From contig NZ_CP021358.1 in the NCBI RefSeq assembly GCF_002157205.1, positions 1,302,001 through 1,366,000 of the forward strand: 64,000 nt of DNA, in the 5' to 3' direction. The DNA is from Kushneria marisflavi (GTDB lineage: Bacteria; Pseudomonadota; Gammaproteobacteria; Pseudomonadales; Halomonadaceae). Positions 1-8,467 of the stretch are shown piece after piece (position 1 is the first letter of the stretch; every line of letters starts with the position of its first letter). The notes under the pieces are model-generated. The model made no database searches. It was not told the origin of the DNA and saw only the letters and a program-made list of their open reading frames with translations. The position numbers were made by a program, and so were the translations under genes.

Positions 1-887
1 TGTTTGGCCACATGACGCGCAATCGCGCCGGGCGTGGTCCACCAGACCCCTTCGGCCTCGCGATGTCCGGCCAGATCGGCAAGGACACGGCGCAGCAGGC
101 GCAATCGGAAGGGCTGGCCGGTCAGCCAGGGGTGCAGGGCGATACCCATGACCAGCGGCTGATGGCGGGACTGCTCGAGCAGTTCAAAAAACTGATCGCG
201 CATCATGGTGGCGAACTCGTTCATGCTGACGCGATGGGTCGAGATCGTCGGGATATCGTTCAACTCCTGCGGATAGGGGATCGACAGGAGATCGCCGCGG
301 CGCGTGCGCATGGCAGTAGGTCGGTCATCGTGCGACCAGTTGAGCGTGTAGGAAAACCCTGCCTCCTGAAGAAGGTCCGGCGTACGATCACTTTCCGAGA
401 TCCACGGCGAGAGCCAGCCCTCCGGGGCCGTACCGAAGTGGGTGGTCAGGCGCTCGCGGCTGCGCGCGATCAGCGCGGCCTCATCAGCTGGCGACATCTG
501 CCCCTGACGCTCGGCGTTGGTATGGCCGTGGCCGATCAGTTCGTCTCCACGCGCCATGAAGGCTTCCAGCAGCTCGGGGCAGTGATCAAGAATCGAGGTA
601 TTGGCGATCACTCCGGCCGGTAGTGATAGTGATTCCAGCATCTCGAGAAATCGCCAGGCACCAACACGATTGCCGTATTCGCGCCAGGCATAGTTGAGGA
701 CATCCGGCTCGCCTTCCGGTGCCGGCGGCGCGATACCGGGACCCCGCCCCTCGCCGAAGGAAAAATGCTCCAGATTGATGCCCACATAGACCGCCAGTCG
801 GGTATCCCCTGGCCAGCGAAAATCGTCGCGGTCAGTAATGGGGCGATAGTCAAAGCGTTCGTGATGGCGTAGATGGTTCAACGGCAT
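1..887 (-). CDS. Polysaccharide deacetylase family protein (PuuE-like), 3' end outside window
   Basis: The minus-strand frame is open from an ATG at 887 to the left edge (295 full codons), so the C-terminus is missing. AGGAG lies just upstream of the ATG. The protein begins MPLNHLRHHERFDYRPITDR and contains NLEHFSFGEG, GHGHTNAERQG and HPWLTGQPFR. The last is typical of the metal-independent PuuE branch of NodB-fold deacetylases, which includes ureide-hydrolysing allantoinases. Members are likely cytoplasmic; no signal peptide is visible. Substrate is not predictable: PuuE-type proteins act on allantoin, others on amides or sugars. It lies downstream of the first molybdenum hydroxylase operon, behind a terminator, so co-transcription is uncertain. 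Confidence 0.85.
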   Translation of the reverse strand, partial: MPLNHLRHHERFDYRPITDRDDFRWPGDTRLAVYVGINLEHFSFGEGRGPGIAPPAPEGEPDVLNYAWREYGNRVGAWRFLEMLESLSLPAGVIANTSILDHCPELLEAFMARGDELIGHGHTNAERQGQMSPADEAALIARSRERLTTHFGTAPEGWLSPWISESDRTPDLLQEAGFSYTLNWSHDDRPTAMRTRRGDLLSIPYPQELNDIPTISTHRVSMNEFATMMRDQFFELLEQSRHQPLVMGIALHPWLTGQPFRLRLLRRVLADLAGHREAEGVWWTTPGAIARHVAK

Positions 888-944
888 GCCGTACTCCTAT
901 GGGTAACAATGATGGTGCCGACCACACCGGCCCGCCACGGACAA

Positions 945-973
945 CAAAATGCCGGCACCCTCGGGCGCCGGCA
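945..973 (-). terminator. Intrinsic terminator after first Pao-type operon
   Basis: Read on the minus strand, the stem arms TGCCGGC and GCCGGCA are followed by TTTTG. It sits 25 bases past the stop of the molybdenum-subunit gene and before the deacetylase gene. Confidence 0.7.
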
Positions 974-997
974 GACATGAAGAGAACGCAGGATGGC

Positions 998-3229
998 TCA
1001 GGCCGACTGCACGTCAGGCACATTCTCCATCAGCTTCTCCTTGAAGATCGGCAGATCCCGAATGCGCTTGCCGGTGGCGTGATAGACCGCGTTGGCCACT
1101 GCCGCTGCCATGCCGGTAATGCCGATCTCGCCGATTCCGCGGGCACCGAATTCGTTGAATTCAAGATCAGGATAGTCGAGCAGAATCACGTCGACCTCCG
1201 GTGGCTGGTCGGCATGGACCGGCACCACGTACTCGGCGTAGTTGTTGTTGACCGGTCGGCCATTGCGGGGATCAAACTCGGTCGCCTCGAAATGGGCCAT
1301 GCCCAGCCCCATCACGATCGCCCCTTCCACCTGATTGCGTGCCGTCATCGAGTTGATCACGCGTCCAACGTCAATGGCGCTGACCACGCGCGCAATGCGC
1401 AGATTCGAGATGCCCGGGTCCCAGCGTACTTCCACGAAATGCGCCCCGAAGGAGCGATAGGAGTATTTATCATCAGCACCTTTGGTGTGCGCATGCCCGT
1501 CAGCGCTGGCAAGTCGCTGGCCCTTGAGCACATCAACGTAGTCCACGCTCTGCCCGTCATGGGTCAGCCGGGCGTTTTCAAACGTGAGACTGTCGCTGTC
1601 GGCGTCAGAGAAGTCACCCTTGTCACTGGTGGCGTAGCCCTTGAGCTCCTTGATGGCCTCGCGCGTGGCCGCCGCGATGGCCGGCAGCGTCGTGGCCGTA
1701 GCCCAGGAGCCACCCGAAACCGGACCTGCGGGATAGCTGGTATCTCCCAGCCGCACGGTGATTTTCTCCAGTGGCAGGCCGGTCAGCTCGCTCACGGTCT
1801 GGGCAATGATGGTATAGGTGCCGGTACCGATGTCCTGAGTGGCACAGGTGACATACGCCGTTCCATCGGCACGCAGCGACACCCGCGCCTCGCATTCGCG
1901 CTTGAGCGCCTCCCAGTTACAGGCCGCCATGCCATAGCCGATGATTTCGTGGCCTTCGTGCATGGACCCGACGTCCGGGTTGCGATCCTGCCAGCCGAAT
2001 TTCTCGGCGGCCTTTTCGGTGGCCTCGCGGATGTGGTTACTGGAGAAGTCGAGACCCAGACTCTCATCGCGGCTGGCGTAGTTGTTCATGCGAAACTCGA
2101 GCGGATCGACGCCAGCGGCCAGCGCCATCTCGTCAATGGCCGATTCCAGCGCAAAGAGCCCGGGCGCCGCACCGGGTGCCCGCATCGAGGTCGGCGTGCC
2201 GCGATTGACCTGCGTGGTCTCATGACTGACCGTCAGGTTGGGGCACGAATAGAGGCTTTTGGTGACGCTGCCACAGGTTTCGACGTACTGATCGGTAAAC
2301 GACGTCGTGTTGATCGACTCGTGACGCAATGACACCAGTCGACCGTTTTCATCGGTGGCAAGCCTCAGACGCTGGCGTGTCTCGGGGCGATGACCGGTGG
2401 TGGTAAACATCTGCTGGCGCGGCACCACCAGCTGTACCGGACGGCCGATCTCGCGGGCAGCAGCGGACGCCGCCACCGCATGCGGCCACATCCAGAGCTT
2501 TGAGCCAAAGCCCGAGCCGATAAAAGGTGATTCAACCCGAACATGCGACGGGGGAAGGCCAAAGATTTTGGCCAGGGCGTTGCGCTGTACCACCACGCCC
2601 TGGGAGGATTCGAAAATGGTCAGGCGATCATTTTCCCAGCTTGCCACGGAGGCATGCATTTCCATCGGGTTGTGGGTCTCGACCGGCGTGGTATAGGTCA
2701 CATCGATGCTGTGGGCGGCGCCGTCAAAATGCGCCGCGGCGTCGCCGCGCTCATGATTGCCGCTGCCGGACCGGGTCCCGTGCGCCTTCACGCCCTGATC
2801 CAGATTGGCGATGGCACTGTCAGTCTGGTAACTCACCCCAATCTTGCGCGCGGCGGCGCGGGCATTTTCAAACGTATCGGCGACCACCAGCGCCACGAAC
2901 TGACCTTCGTAGTAGACGTGATTATCCTCGAACGGCAGACGAGTCTCCTCGACCTTGTTGCCCTGAGCAAAAGAGGCCGGTGAGCGGTGCAGCTCGGGAA
3001 AGTGATCGTGGTGAAAGATATCGATCACCCCGGGGAACTGACGCGCGGCGTCCAGATCCAGCCCGGTGATCGTGCCACTGGCAATGGTGCTGAAGACGCC
3101 GTAGCCGTAAGCCATGTTGTCGGGATGATGATCGGCGGCGTAAGGCGCTGCGCCCGTGACCTTGCGCTGTCCGTCGATGCGCCTGGGACCTGAGCCAATG
3201 ACACCGGCGTCCATGATGCTGTCACTCAT
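998..3229 (-). CDS. Molybdenum-binding subunit of aldehyde oxidoreductase (PaoC-like), copy 1
   Basis: This 743-residue protein is the large catalytic subunit of a xanthine-oxidase-family molybdenum hydroxylase; E. coli PaoC (YagR) is of similar size. Visible cofactor and active-site motifs include SSQGVVVQRNALAKIFG, GSGFGSK, ATQDIGTGTYT and, near the C-terminus, GARGIGEIG. Glu-701 in GEIG is the expected catalytic base. The start has AGGAGA upstream. It is the last gene of a three-gene unit (Fe-S, FAD, Mo) with a 25-base gap to the FAD gene. No Tat signal is present here; in the Pao family the folded complex is exported by the signal on the Fe-S subunit. The substrate (aldehydes or N-heterocycles) cannot be read from sequence. 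Confidence 0.9.
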   Translation of the reverse strand: MSDSIMDAGVIGSGPRRIDGQRKVTGAAPYAADHHPDNMAYGYGVFSTIASGTITGLDLDAARQFPGVIDIFHHDHFPELHRSPASFAQGNKVEETRLPFEDNHVYYEGQFVALVVADTFENARAAARKIGVSYQTDSAIANLDQGVKAHGTRSGSGNHERGDAAAHFDGAAHSIDVTYTTPVETHNPMEMHASVASWENDRLTIFESSQGVVVQRNALAKIFGLPPSHVRVESPFIGSGFGSKLWMWPHAVAASAAAREIGRPVQLVVPRQQMFTTTGHRPETRQRLRLATDENGRLVSLRHESINTTSFTDQYVETCGSVTKSLYSCPNLTVSHETTQVNRGTPTSMRAPGAAPGLFALESAIDEMALAAGVDPLEFRMNNYASRDESLGLDFSSNHIREATEKAAEKFGWQDRNPDVGSMHEGHEIIGYGMAACNWEALKRECEARVSLRADGTAYVTCATQDIGTGTYTIIAQTVSELTGLPLEKITVRLGDTSYPAGPVSGGSWATATTLPAIAAATREAIKELKGYATSDKGDFSDADSDSLTFENARLTHDGQSVDYVDVLKGQRLASADGHAHTKGADDKYSYRSFGAHFVEVRWDPGISNLRIARVVSAIDVGRVINSMTARNQVEGAIVMGLGMAHFEATEFDPRNGRPVNNNYAEYVVPVHADQPPEVDVILLDYPDLEFNEFGARGIGEIGITGMAAAVANAVYHATGKRIRDLPIFKEKLMENVPDVQSA

Positions 3230-3254
3230 GACGTTCTCCTGTCGTCTTGCGCCC

Positions 3255-4238
3255 TCAGGCGGTCAGGGTGGTGAGATTACGCACGATGGCCTGCTGGCCA
3301 AGCGGAATCTTGAAAGCGTTATGGGCATAGGGCGTGGCGTTTTTGAACGCCGTTTCAGCGGCCTTCTGGAAGGTCGCCTCGGTAGCCTTTTGCCCCTTGA
3401 GGGCGGCTTCGGCATCGAAGGCGCGCCAGGGTTTGGTGCCCACACCGCCGAGAGCCACGCGGGCCTCAACGATGGTGTCGCCGTCCAGGCGAACGATGAC
3501 GCCGCTTGATGCCAGCGCAAACTGGTAGGAAGCGCGATCGCGCAGCTTGAGATAGTGCGAGCGGCTGTTTTCGAGCGGAGCCTCCAGCGTCACGTGGGTA
3601 ATCAGCTCGCCCGGCTGCAGCGCATGCTCGCGCTCGGGGGTGTCTTTGGGTAACAGATGAAAGTCGAGAAAGTCGATCTCTCGACGCCCCTCGGGGCCTT
3701 CAACGGTGATGGTGGCGCCGATCGCCGCCATTGCCACACACATATCGGAGGGATGGGTAGCGATACAGTGCTCGCTGGTCCCCAGTACGGCGTGAACGCT
3801 GCGGTTATGGCCGCCGATGGCGGCACAGCCGGAGCCGGGCTCGCGCTTGTTGCAGTTCGACACGCCATCGCGGAAGTACGGACAGCGCACGCGCTGCATG
3901 ACGTTGCCGGCGGTAGTGGCCTTGTTGCGCAGCTGCGTGGTGGCGCCTGACAAGAGCGCTTCGCTGAGCACGGCGTAATCACTCCTGATCCGGTCATGAC
4001 GTGCCAGTGCCGTGTTGGTCACCAGTGCGCCGATGCGGGTGCGGCCGTCACCCAGCGTTTCAATCTCATTGAGATCAAGCCGGTTGATATCGACCACCTG
4101 ATCCGGCCGCATGATGTCGATCTTGACCAGATCCAGCAGCGTGGTGCCACCGGCCAGGTAGGCGGCCTGCCTGTTATTGCCGTGGGTCGAAACTGCCTGG
4201 CCCGGGCTGTCGGCACGGGCATAGTCAAAGTTGTGCAT
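3255..4238 (-). CDS. FAD-binding subunit of aldehyde oxidoreductase (PaoB-like), copy 1
   Basis: The protein has 327 residues. The CO-dehydrogenase-flavoprotein FAD motif AGGTTLLDLVK is at about 29-39. A cysteine-rich insert CPYFRDGVSNCNKREPGSGC (Cys-119, 129, 138) corresponds to the extra [4Fe-4S] cluster known for E. coli PaoB and absent from classical xanthine dehydrogenases. The subunit passes electrons between the [2Fe-2S] subunit and flavin. Its ATG overlaps the stop of the upstream Fe-S gene by one base (TGATG), which implies translational coupling. Confidence 0.9.
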   Translation of the reverse strand: MHNFDYARADSPGQAVSTHGNNRQAAYLAGGTTLLDLVKIDIMRPDQVVDINRLDLNEIETLGDGRTRIGALVTNTALARHDRIRSDYAVLSEALLSGATTQLRNKATTAGNVMQRVRCPYFRDGVSNCNKREPGSGCAAIGGHNRSVHAVLGTSEHCIATHPSDMCVAMAAIGATITVEGPEGRREIDFLDFHLLPKDTPEREHALQPGELITHVTLEAPLENSRSHYLKLRDRASYQFALASSGVIVRLDGDTIVEARVALGGVGTKPWRAFDAEAALKGQKATEATFQKAAETAFKNATPYAHNAFKIPLGQQAIVRNLTTLTA

Positions 4239-4915
4239 CAGCTCGCTCCCTCCATCTTGCCGCGGGCATCCTGCACGGCGGCCAGAATGTTCTTGTAGGC
4301 ACCGCAGCGGCAGATATTGCCGCTCATCGCTTCTCGGACCGAGGCATCATCGCGCCCGATGTTGTCATCCTTGAGAATCGCGACCGCACTCATGATCTGA
4401 CCCGATGTGCAGTAGCCACACTGGTAGGCATCGTGTTCCCAGAAGGCGGCCTGCACCGGATGCAGCTCATCGCCTTTCGAGAGCCCTTCAATGGTGGTGA
4501 TCTCGTCGCCATCGTGGGACACGGCCAGTGACAGGCAGGAATTGATCGCCGTATCGTTGACCAGCAGCGTACAGGCGCCGCACTGGCCCTGATCACAGCC
4601 CTTCTTGGTGCCGGTCAGCATCAGGCGATCACGCAGCACATCAAGCAGCACGGCGTTGGGGGTCACATTCAGGGCATGTTCAACGCCATTTACCGTGAGC
4701 CGGATCTGCTGCTCGCCTTCACCGGGGGCACCATCCTCCTGCGGTGCCAGAGGCTCGCTGGCCTGTTGCCCTGCCTGGGCAATCTGTGCCCAGGCCGGCG
4801 CTGTCGCCGCGGCAAGGCTCGACGCCCCCATCGTCTTGAGAAAACGTCGCCTTGAAGGCGAGCGAGCATCGAAGGTCTCGACGCCCGACCCGCTACCCTT
4901 GTGGTGATCACTCAT
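4238..4915 (-). CDS. Tat-exported [2Fe-2S] subunit of aldehyde oxidoreductase (PaoA-like), copy 1
   Basis: The protein has 225 residues. SRRRFLK at 21-27, followed by a hydrophobic Ala-rich stretch ending AWA, is a textbook twin-arginine signal, so the enzyme is predicted to be periplasmic like E. coli PaoABC. Two [2Fe-2S] cysteine sets are visible: CDQGQCGAC plus a later Cys (ferredoxin-type), and CGYC with CRC near the C-terminus (all-alpha domain). It is the first gene of its operon. Upstream lies a 20-base palindrome at 5062-5081. The paralogue at 8468-9061 lacks the Tat signal. Confidence 0.9.
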   Translation of the reverse strand: MSDHHKGSGSGVETFDARSPSRRRFLKTMGASSLAAATAPAWAQIAQAGQQASEPLAPQEDGAPGEGEQQIRLTVNGVEHALNVTPNAVLLDVLRDRLMLTGTKKGCDQGQCGACTLLVNDTAINSCLSLAVSHDGDEITTIEGLSKGDELHPVQAAFWEHDAYQCGYCTSGQIMSAVAILKDDNIGRDDASVREAMSGNICRCGAYKNILAAVQDARGKMEGAS

Positions 4916-5061
4916 GTGTCACTCCTCATTACATCAGGACGCAGGCACTCATATGGGTCCTGGATCGTCATGGTCGGTATGAACATTGGCGGTGCCGGCC
5001 GCCAATGGTGGCACCTTCAGGTGCTCTGAAATCGTGGGGATCTGTCAGGGATGCCGATCTT

Positions 5062-5081
5062 ATCGTTTGCTGGCAAACGAT
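5062..5081. promoter_or_regulatory. 20-base palindrome, candidate operator of Pao copy 1
   Basis: ATCGTTTGCTGGCAAACGAT has perfect 9-base arms around a 2-base centre. It lies about 150 bases upstream of the Fe-S subunit start at 4915, and no T-run follows on either strand, so an operator is more likely than a terminator. The binding regulator is unknown. Confidence 0.45.
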
Positions 5082-5172
5082 CTCAGCCTGGACCGGGGGT
5101 GGTGAGATTGCCAATGCACCGTCTGATACTTTCAGGCTGCATTCAGATGCACGATCGCGTGAGAAGCTCATC

Positions 5173-5203
5173 AAAAGGGCCGACCCCTGGTGGGGGCCGG
5201 CCC
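5173..5203 (-). terminator. Intrinsic terminator after second Pao-type operon
   Basis: On the minus strand a GC-rich hairpin (GGGCCGGCCCCC arm, ACCA loop, GGGGTCGGCCC arm) is followed directly by TTTT. It lies 26 bases past the stop of the gene ending at 5230. Confidence 0.8.
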
Positions 5204-5229
5204 GCTCATGACATGAATCAGGACTGAAC

Positions 5230-7461
5230 TCAGGGCGCCAGCATTCTCTCGATCGAGATCGGCATATCGCGAATGCGCTTGCCAGTGGCGTTATAGACCG
5301 CGTTGGAAACGGCAGCCGCAATGCCGGTCACGCCGATTTCGCCCACACCGCGGGCCCCGAACTCGTTGAGCAGGTAGTCGGGATAGTCCAGCATCTCGAC
5401 ATCAATATCTGGCGTGTCGGCATTCACCGGCAGGACGTAATCCGCCAGATTGTTGTTGTAGGGATAGCCATTACGGTCGAACTCGGCCTGCTCGAACAGC
5501 CCCATGCCGAGCCCCATGACGATGCCGCCCTCGACCTGGTTGCGCGCCGTCTTTGGATTGATGGCGCGACCGATGTCGACGGTCGAGACCACGCGCGCCA
5601 CGCGCAGGCGCGAAATGCCCGGGTCCCAGCGCACTTCAACGAATACGGCCCCAAAGGAGCGGAAACTGTATTGATCCTGCTCGTCACCGGGTTTTGCAGA
5701 GGCTTCGCCGTCGATCAGTCCCAGCTGGTTATCCTTGAGCAGCTGAGTAATCTCGACACTGCGATCACCACTGACCAGTCGGGCATCCTTGATCTCGATG
5801 CTCTCGGGATCAACGTTTTCAAGCGCCCCGCCTTCGGCCGTGGCCAACGTTCTGAGCTGCGACAGCGCCTCACGGGTCGCCGCCGAGACCGCTGGCAGCA
5901 CGGTGGCCGTGGCAAAGGAGCCGCCGGAAAGCGGGCCGGAGGGCAGCTGTGAATCACCCAGACGCACATCAATCATCTCGATCGGAATACCGGTCAGCTC
6001 ACTGGCCGTCTGCGCCACGATCGTATAGGTGCCGGTGCCGATGTCCTGAGTACCACAGGCCACCAGTAACGAACCATCGGCGCGAAAGCCGACGCGAGCC
6101 GAGCAGTGCTGACGCATCGCTTCCCAGCTCTGGGTCGCCATGCCGTAGCCGATAATCTCGTCACCGTCCTTCATCGCACCGGGCGTGGCATTGCGCTTGT
6201 CCCAGCCAAAGCGGCTGGCCGCCCTGTCCCAGCACTCCTGAAGGTGATTGCTCGACCAGGGCAGCCCGGATGCCGGGTCCTTGTCGGCGAAGTTCTTCTT
6301 CCTGAGTTCCAGCGGGTCCATGTCGAGCTGGACCGCCAGTTCATCAAGTGCCGTTTCCAGCGCAAAGTTGCCGGAGGATTCGCCGGGCGCACGCATCGGA
6401 CACGGCGGGCACTTGTTGACCGTGATCAGCCGATTGGTGATGGCCACGTTTTCACAGTCATACATCTTGGGGGTGGCGGCGCTGACGGTGTCATCGTGCT
6501 TACCGGCCGGCGAGCTTTCATTACAGCCATCGTGATGAATGGACAGCAGCTTGCCACTGTTGTCGGCCCCCAGGCGCACGCGCTGCAGCGAGGTCGGGCG
6601 ATAGCCGGTCGACAGATATTCCTGCTGACGTGACAGTACCGTCTTGACCGGACGACCCAGGCGACGCGCGGCGACCGCCGTCATGATGGCGTGCGGCCAC
6701 ATGAAGAGCTTGCCGCCAAAGCCGGAGCCGATGAAATGTGAGATGACCGTGACCTTTTCAGGCGGAATGCCAAAAATCTTCGCAAGTGCGTTGCGCTGGA
6801 AGACCACCCCCTGAGAGGATTCATAGACGGTCAGCATGTCGTTTTCCCAGTGCGCCAATGATGCGTGCATTTCCATGACGCTGTGGCTTTCCTGAGCAAT
6901 CGTGTAGCGCTGATCAAGCGTAACGGCGGCCCCTTTCAGGGCGCTGTCGGCATCACCAAGAGAGGACGCATCATTTGGCTGCTCTTCACCGGGCAGGTCG
7001 CCCTCGCCACGATCGAGTGACTTGATATCGGTGAGAAAATCGTCGCTGCGCTCATAGTTGGCCCTGACCTTCATCGCCGCCGCCCGGGCATGATTGAAGG
7101 TATCGGCTACCACCAGAGCAATGTACTGGCCCTGGTAGTGAATCTCGTTGTCCTCGAACGGCAGGCGCGGCTCACTGGTCAGGTTTTCTTCCGCGAAGCT
7201 GTTGGGCGAACGGCTGAGCTGATCGAAGTTGTCGTGATGAAAAATGTCCAGCACGCCCGGCATGTTGAGCGCTTCATCCAGCTCAAGTGACACCAGCCGC
7301 CCCTTCGTGATCGTGCTGGTGACCGGATAGCCATAGGTCAGATTGGGCAGATTACGATCGGCGGCGTAGTCGGCGCCGCCGGTCAGCTTGAGCGTACCGT
7401 CAATGCGCGGCTTCTCGGCGCTTATGTTGTATTCGCGGGTCTTTCCGGTTTCGGTGGTCAT
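5230..7461 (-). CDS. Molybdenum-binding subunit of aldehyde oxidoreductase (PaoC-like), copy 2
   Basis: At 743 residues it has the same length as copy 1 and aligns along its whole length, but it is clearly diverged. Motifs: SSQGVVFQRNALAKIFG, GSGFGGK (the usual family form; copy 1 has GSK), GTQDIGTGTYT and GARGVGEIG, with the expected catalytic Glu-708. It is the third gene of a second Fe-S / FAD / Mo operon, with a 15-base gap to the FAD gene. Because the partner Fe-S subunit has no Tat signal, this enzyme is predicted to stay in the cytoplasm. Substrate unknown. Confidence 0.9.
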   Translation of the reverse strand: MTTETGKTREYNISAEKPRIDGTLKLTGGADYAADRNLPNLTYGYPVTSTITKGRLVSLELDEALNMPGVLDIFHHDNFDQLSRSPNSFAEENLTSEPRLPFEDNEIHYQGQYIALVVADTFNHARAAAMKVRANYERSDDFLTDIKSLDRGEGDLPGEEQPNDASSLGDADSALKGAAVTLDQRYTIAQESHSVMEMHASLAHWENDMLTVYESSQGVVFQRNALAKIFGIPPEKVTVISHFIGSGFGGKLFMWPHAIMTAVAARRLGRPVKTVLSRQQEYLSTGYRPTSLQRVRLGADNSGKLLSIHHDGCNESSPAGKHDDTVSAATPKMYDCENVAITNRLITVNKCPPCPMRAPGESSGNFALETALDELAVQLDMDPLELRKKNFADKDPASGLPWSSNHLQECWDRAASRFGWDKRNATPGAMKDGDEIIGYGMATQSWEAMRQHCSARVGFRADGSLLVACGTQDIGTGTYTIVAQTASELTGIPIEMIDVRLGDSQLPSGPLSGGSFATATVLPAVSAATREALSQLRTLATAEGGALENVDPESIEIKDARLVSGDRSVEITQLLKDNQLGLIDGEASAKPGDEQDQYSFRSFGAVFVEVRWDPGISRLRVARVVSTVDIGRAINPKTARNQVEGGIVMGLGMGLFEQAEFDRNGYPYNNNLADYVLPVNADTPDIDVEMLDYPDYLLNEFGARGVGEIGVTGIAAAVSNAVYNATGKRIRDMPISIERMLAP

Positions 7462-7476
7462 GTGATCTCTCCCTGA

Positions 7477-8466
7477 TCAGACGCGAGCGGCGGCGGTGGC
7501 ATCCCTGAGAGCACGCGCGACCGCCTGCTTGCCCAGCGTGATCTTGTAGCCATTGTGGCTGTAGGCCACGGCATCCTTGAAGGCGGCCTCGGCGGCACGC
7601 TCGAAATTCTCCTGCGTGGCCGGCTGCCCTTTCAGGGCCTCTTCGGCGGCAGTCGCACGCCAGGGTTTGGTCGCGACACCACCCAGTGCCACACGCACGT
7701 CACTGACGCTGTCACCGTCGAGGGTGACGATGGCGGCGCAGGAGGCGAGTGCAAATTCGTAGGAAGCGCGGTCACGCAGCTTGAGATAGTGCTGGCCGCC
7801 GCCGAGCGGGGCATCAAGGATCACGTGGGTAATCAGCTCACCCGGTTTCAGGTCATGCTCACGCTCGGGCGTATCACCCGGCAGCAGGTGATAGTCTTCA
7901 AAGGCCACTTCACGTGTGCCATCAGGGCCTTCAAGGACCAGGGTCGCGCCGGCTGCGACCATGCCGACACACATGTCGGAGGGGTGCGTGGCGATGCATT
8001 GATCGCTGGTACCCAGCACCGAGTGGTTGCGGTTGATGCCGTCGATGGCCGAACAGCCAGAACCCGGCTCACGCTTGTTACACGGCATGGCCGGGTCACG
8101 GAAATAAGGGCAACGGGTGCGCTGCATGACGTTGCCGCCGGTGGTGGCCATGTTGCGAAGGCCGGTTGATGCCCCGGAGAGCAGCGCCTCGCTGAGCACC
8201 GGATAGTCACGCATCACGATCTCGTGTTTGGCAAGATCGGTATTGGAGACCAGCGCACCCACCTTGAGACGGCCATCGTCCAGCACTTCGATCTGTTTGA
8301 GCGGCAGTCGGGAAACGTCAACCACCTTCTCGGGCTGCATGACATCCAGCTTGACCAGATCCAGCAGCGTGGTGCCACCGGCAATAAAGGCGTCGCCATC
8401 ATGGACACGGCGATGACTGACGGCCTGATCGACGGCCTCGACACTTTCAAGTTCAAACGCGCGCAT
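7477..8466 (-). CDS. FAD-binding subunit of aldehyde oxidoreductase (PaoB-like), copy 2
   Basis: The protein has 330 residues from the ATG at 8466 (MRAFELESVE). A longer frame reaches 8514, but its extra residues lie inside the upstream Fe-S gene and match nothing in copy 1. The AGGTTLLDLVK FAD motif and CPYFRDPAMPCNKREPGSGC (Cys-119, 129, 138) show the same PaoB-type [4Fe-4S] insert as copy 1, at identical residue numbers. The start is one base past the stop of the Fe-S gene, implying coupling. Confidence 0.9.
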   Translation of the reverse strand: MRAFELESVEAVDQAVSHRRVHDGDAFIAGGTTLLDLVKLDVMQPEKVVDVSRLPLKQIEVLDDGRLKVGALVSNTDLAKHEIVMRDYPVLSEALLSGASTGLRNMATTGGNVMQRTRCPYFRDPAMPCNKREPGSGCSAIDGINRNHSVLGTSDQCIATHPSDMCVGMVAAGATLVLEGPDGTREVAFEDYHLLPGDTPEREHDLKPGELITHVILDAPLGGGQHYLKLRDRASYEFALASCAAIVTLDGDSVSDVRVALGGVATKPWRATAAEEALKGQPATQENFERAAEAAFKDAVAYSHNGYKITLGKQAVARALRDATAAARV

Positions 8467-8467
8467 G

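Larger units (their letters stand above)
4916..5229. other. Intergenic region between the two Pao-type operons
   Basis: These 314 bases carry no convincing gene. They hold the terminator of the upstream operon (5173-5203) and the promoter region of copy 1, including the palindrome at 5062-5081. Short open frames here lack ribosome-binding sites and family resemblance. Confidence 0.7.

Noticed and set aside
899..2332. 477-codon plus-strand open frame opposite the PaoC-like gene
   Set aside because: It is antisense to an unmistakable molybdenum-subunit gene, has no recognisable domains, and long antisense frames are common in GC-rich DNA.
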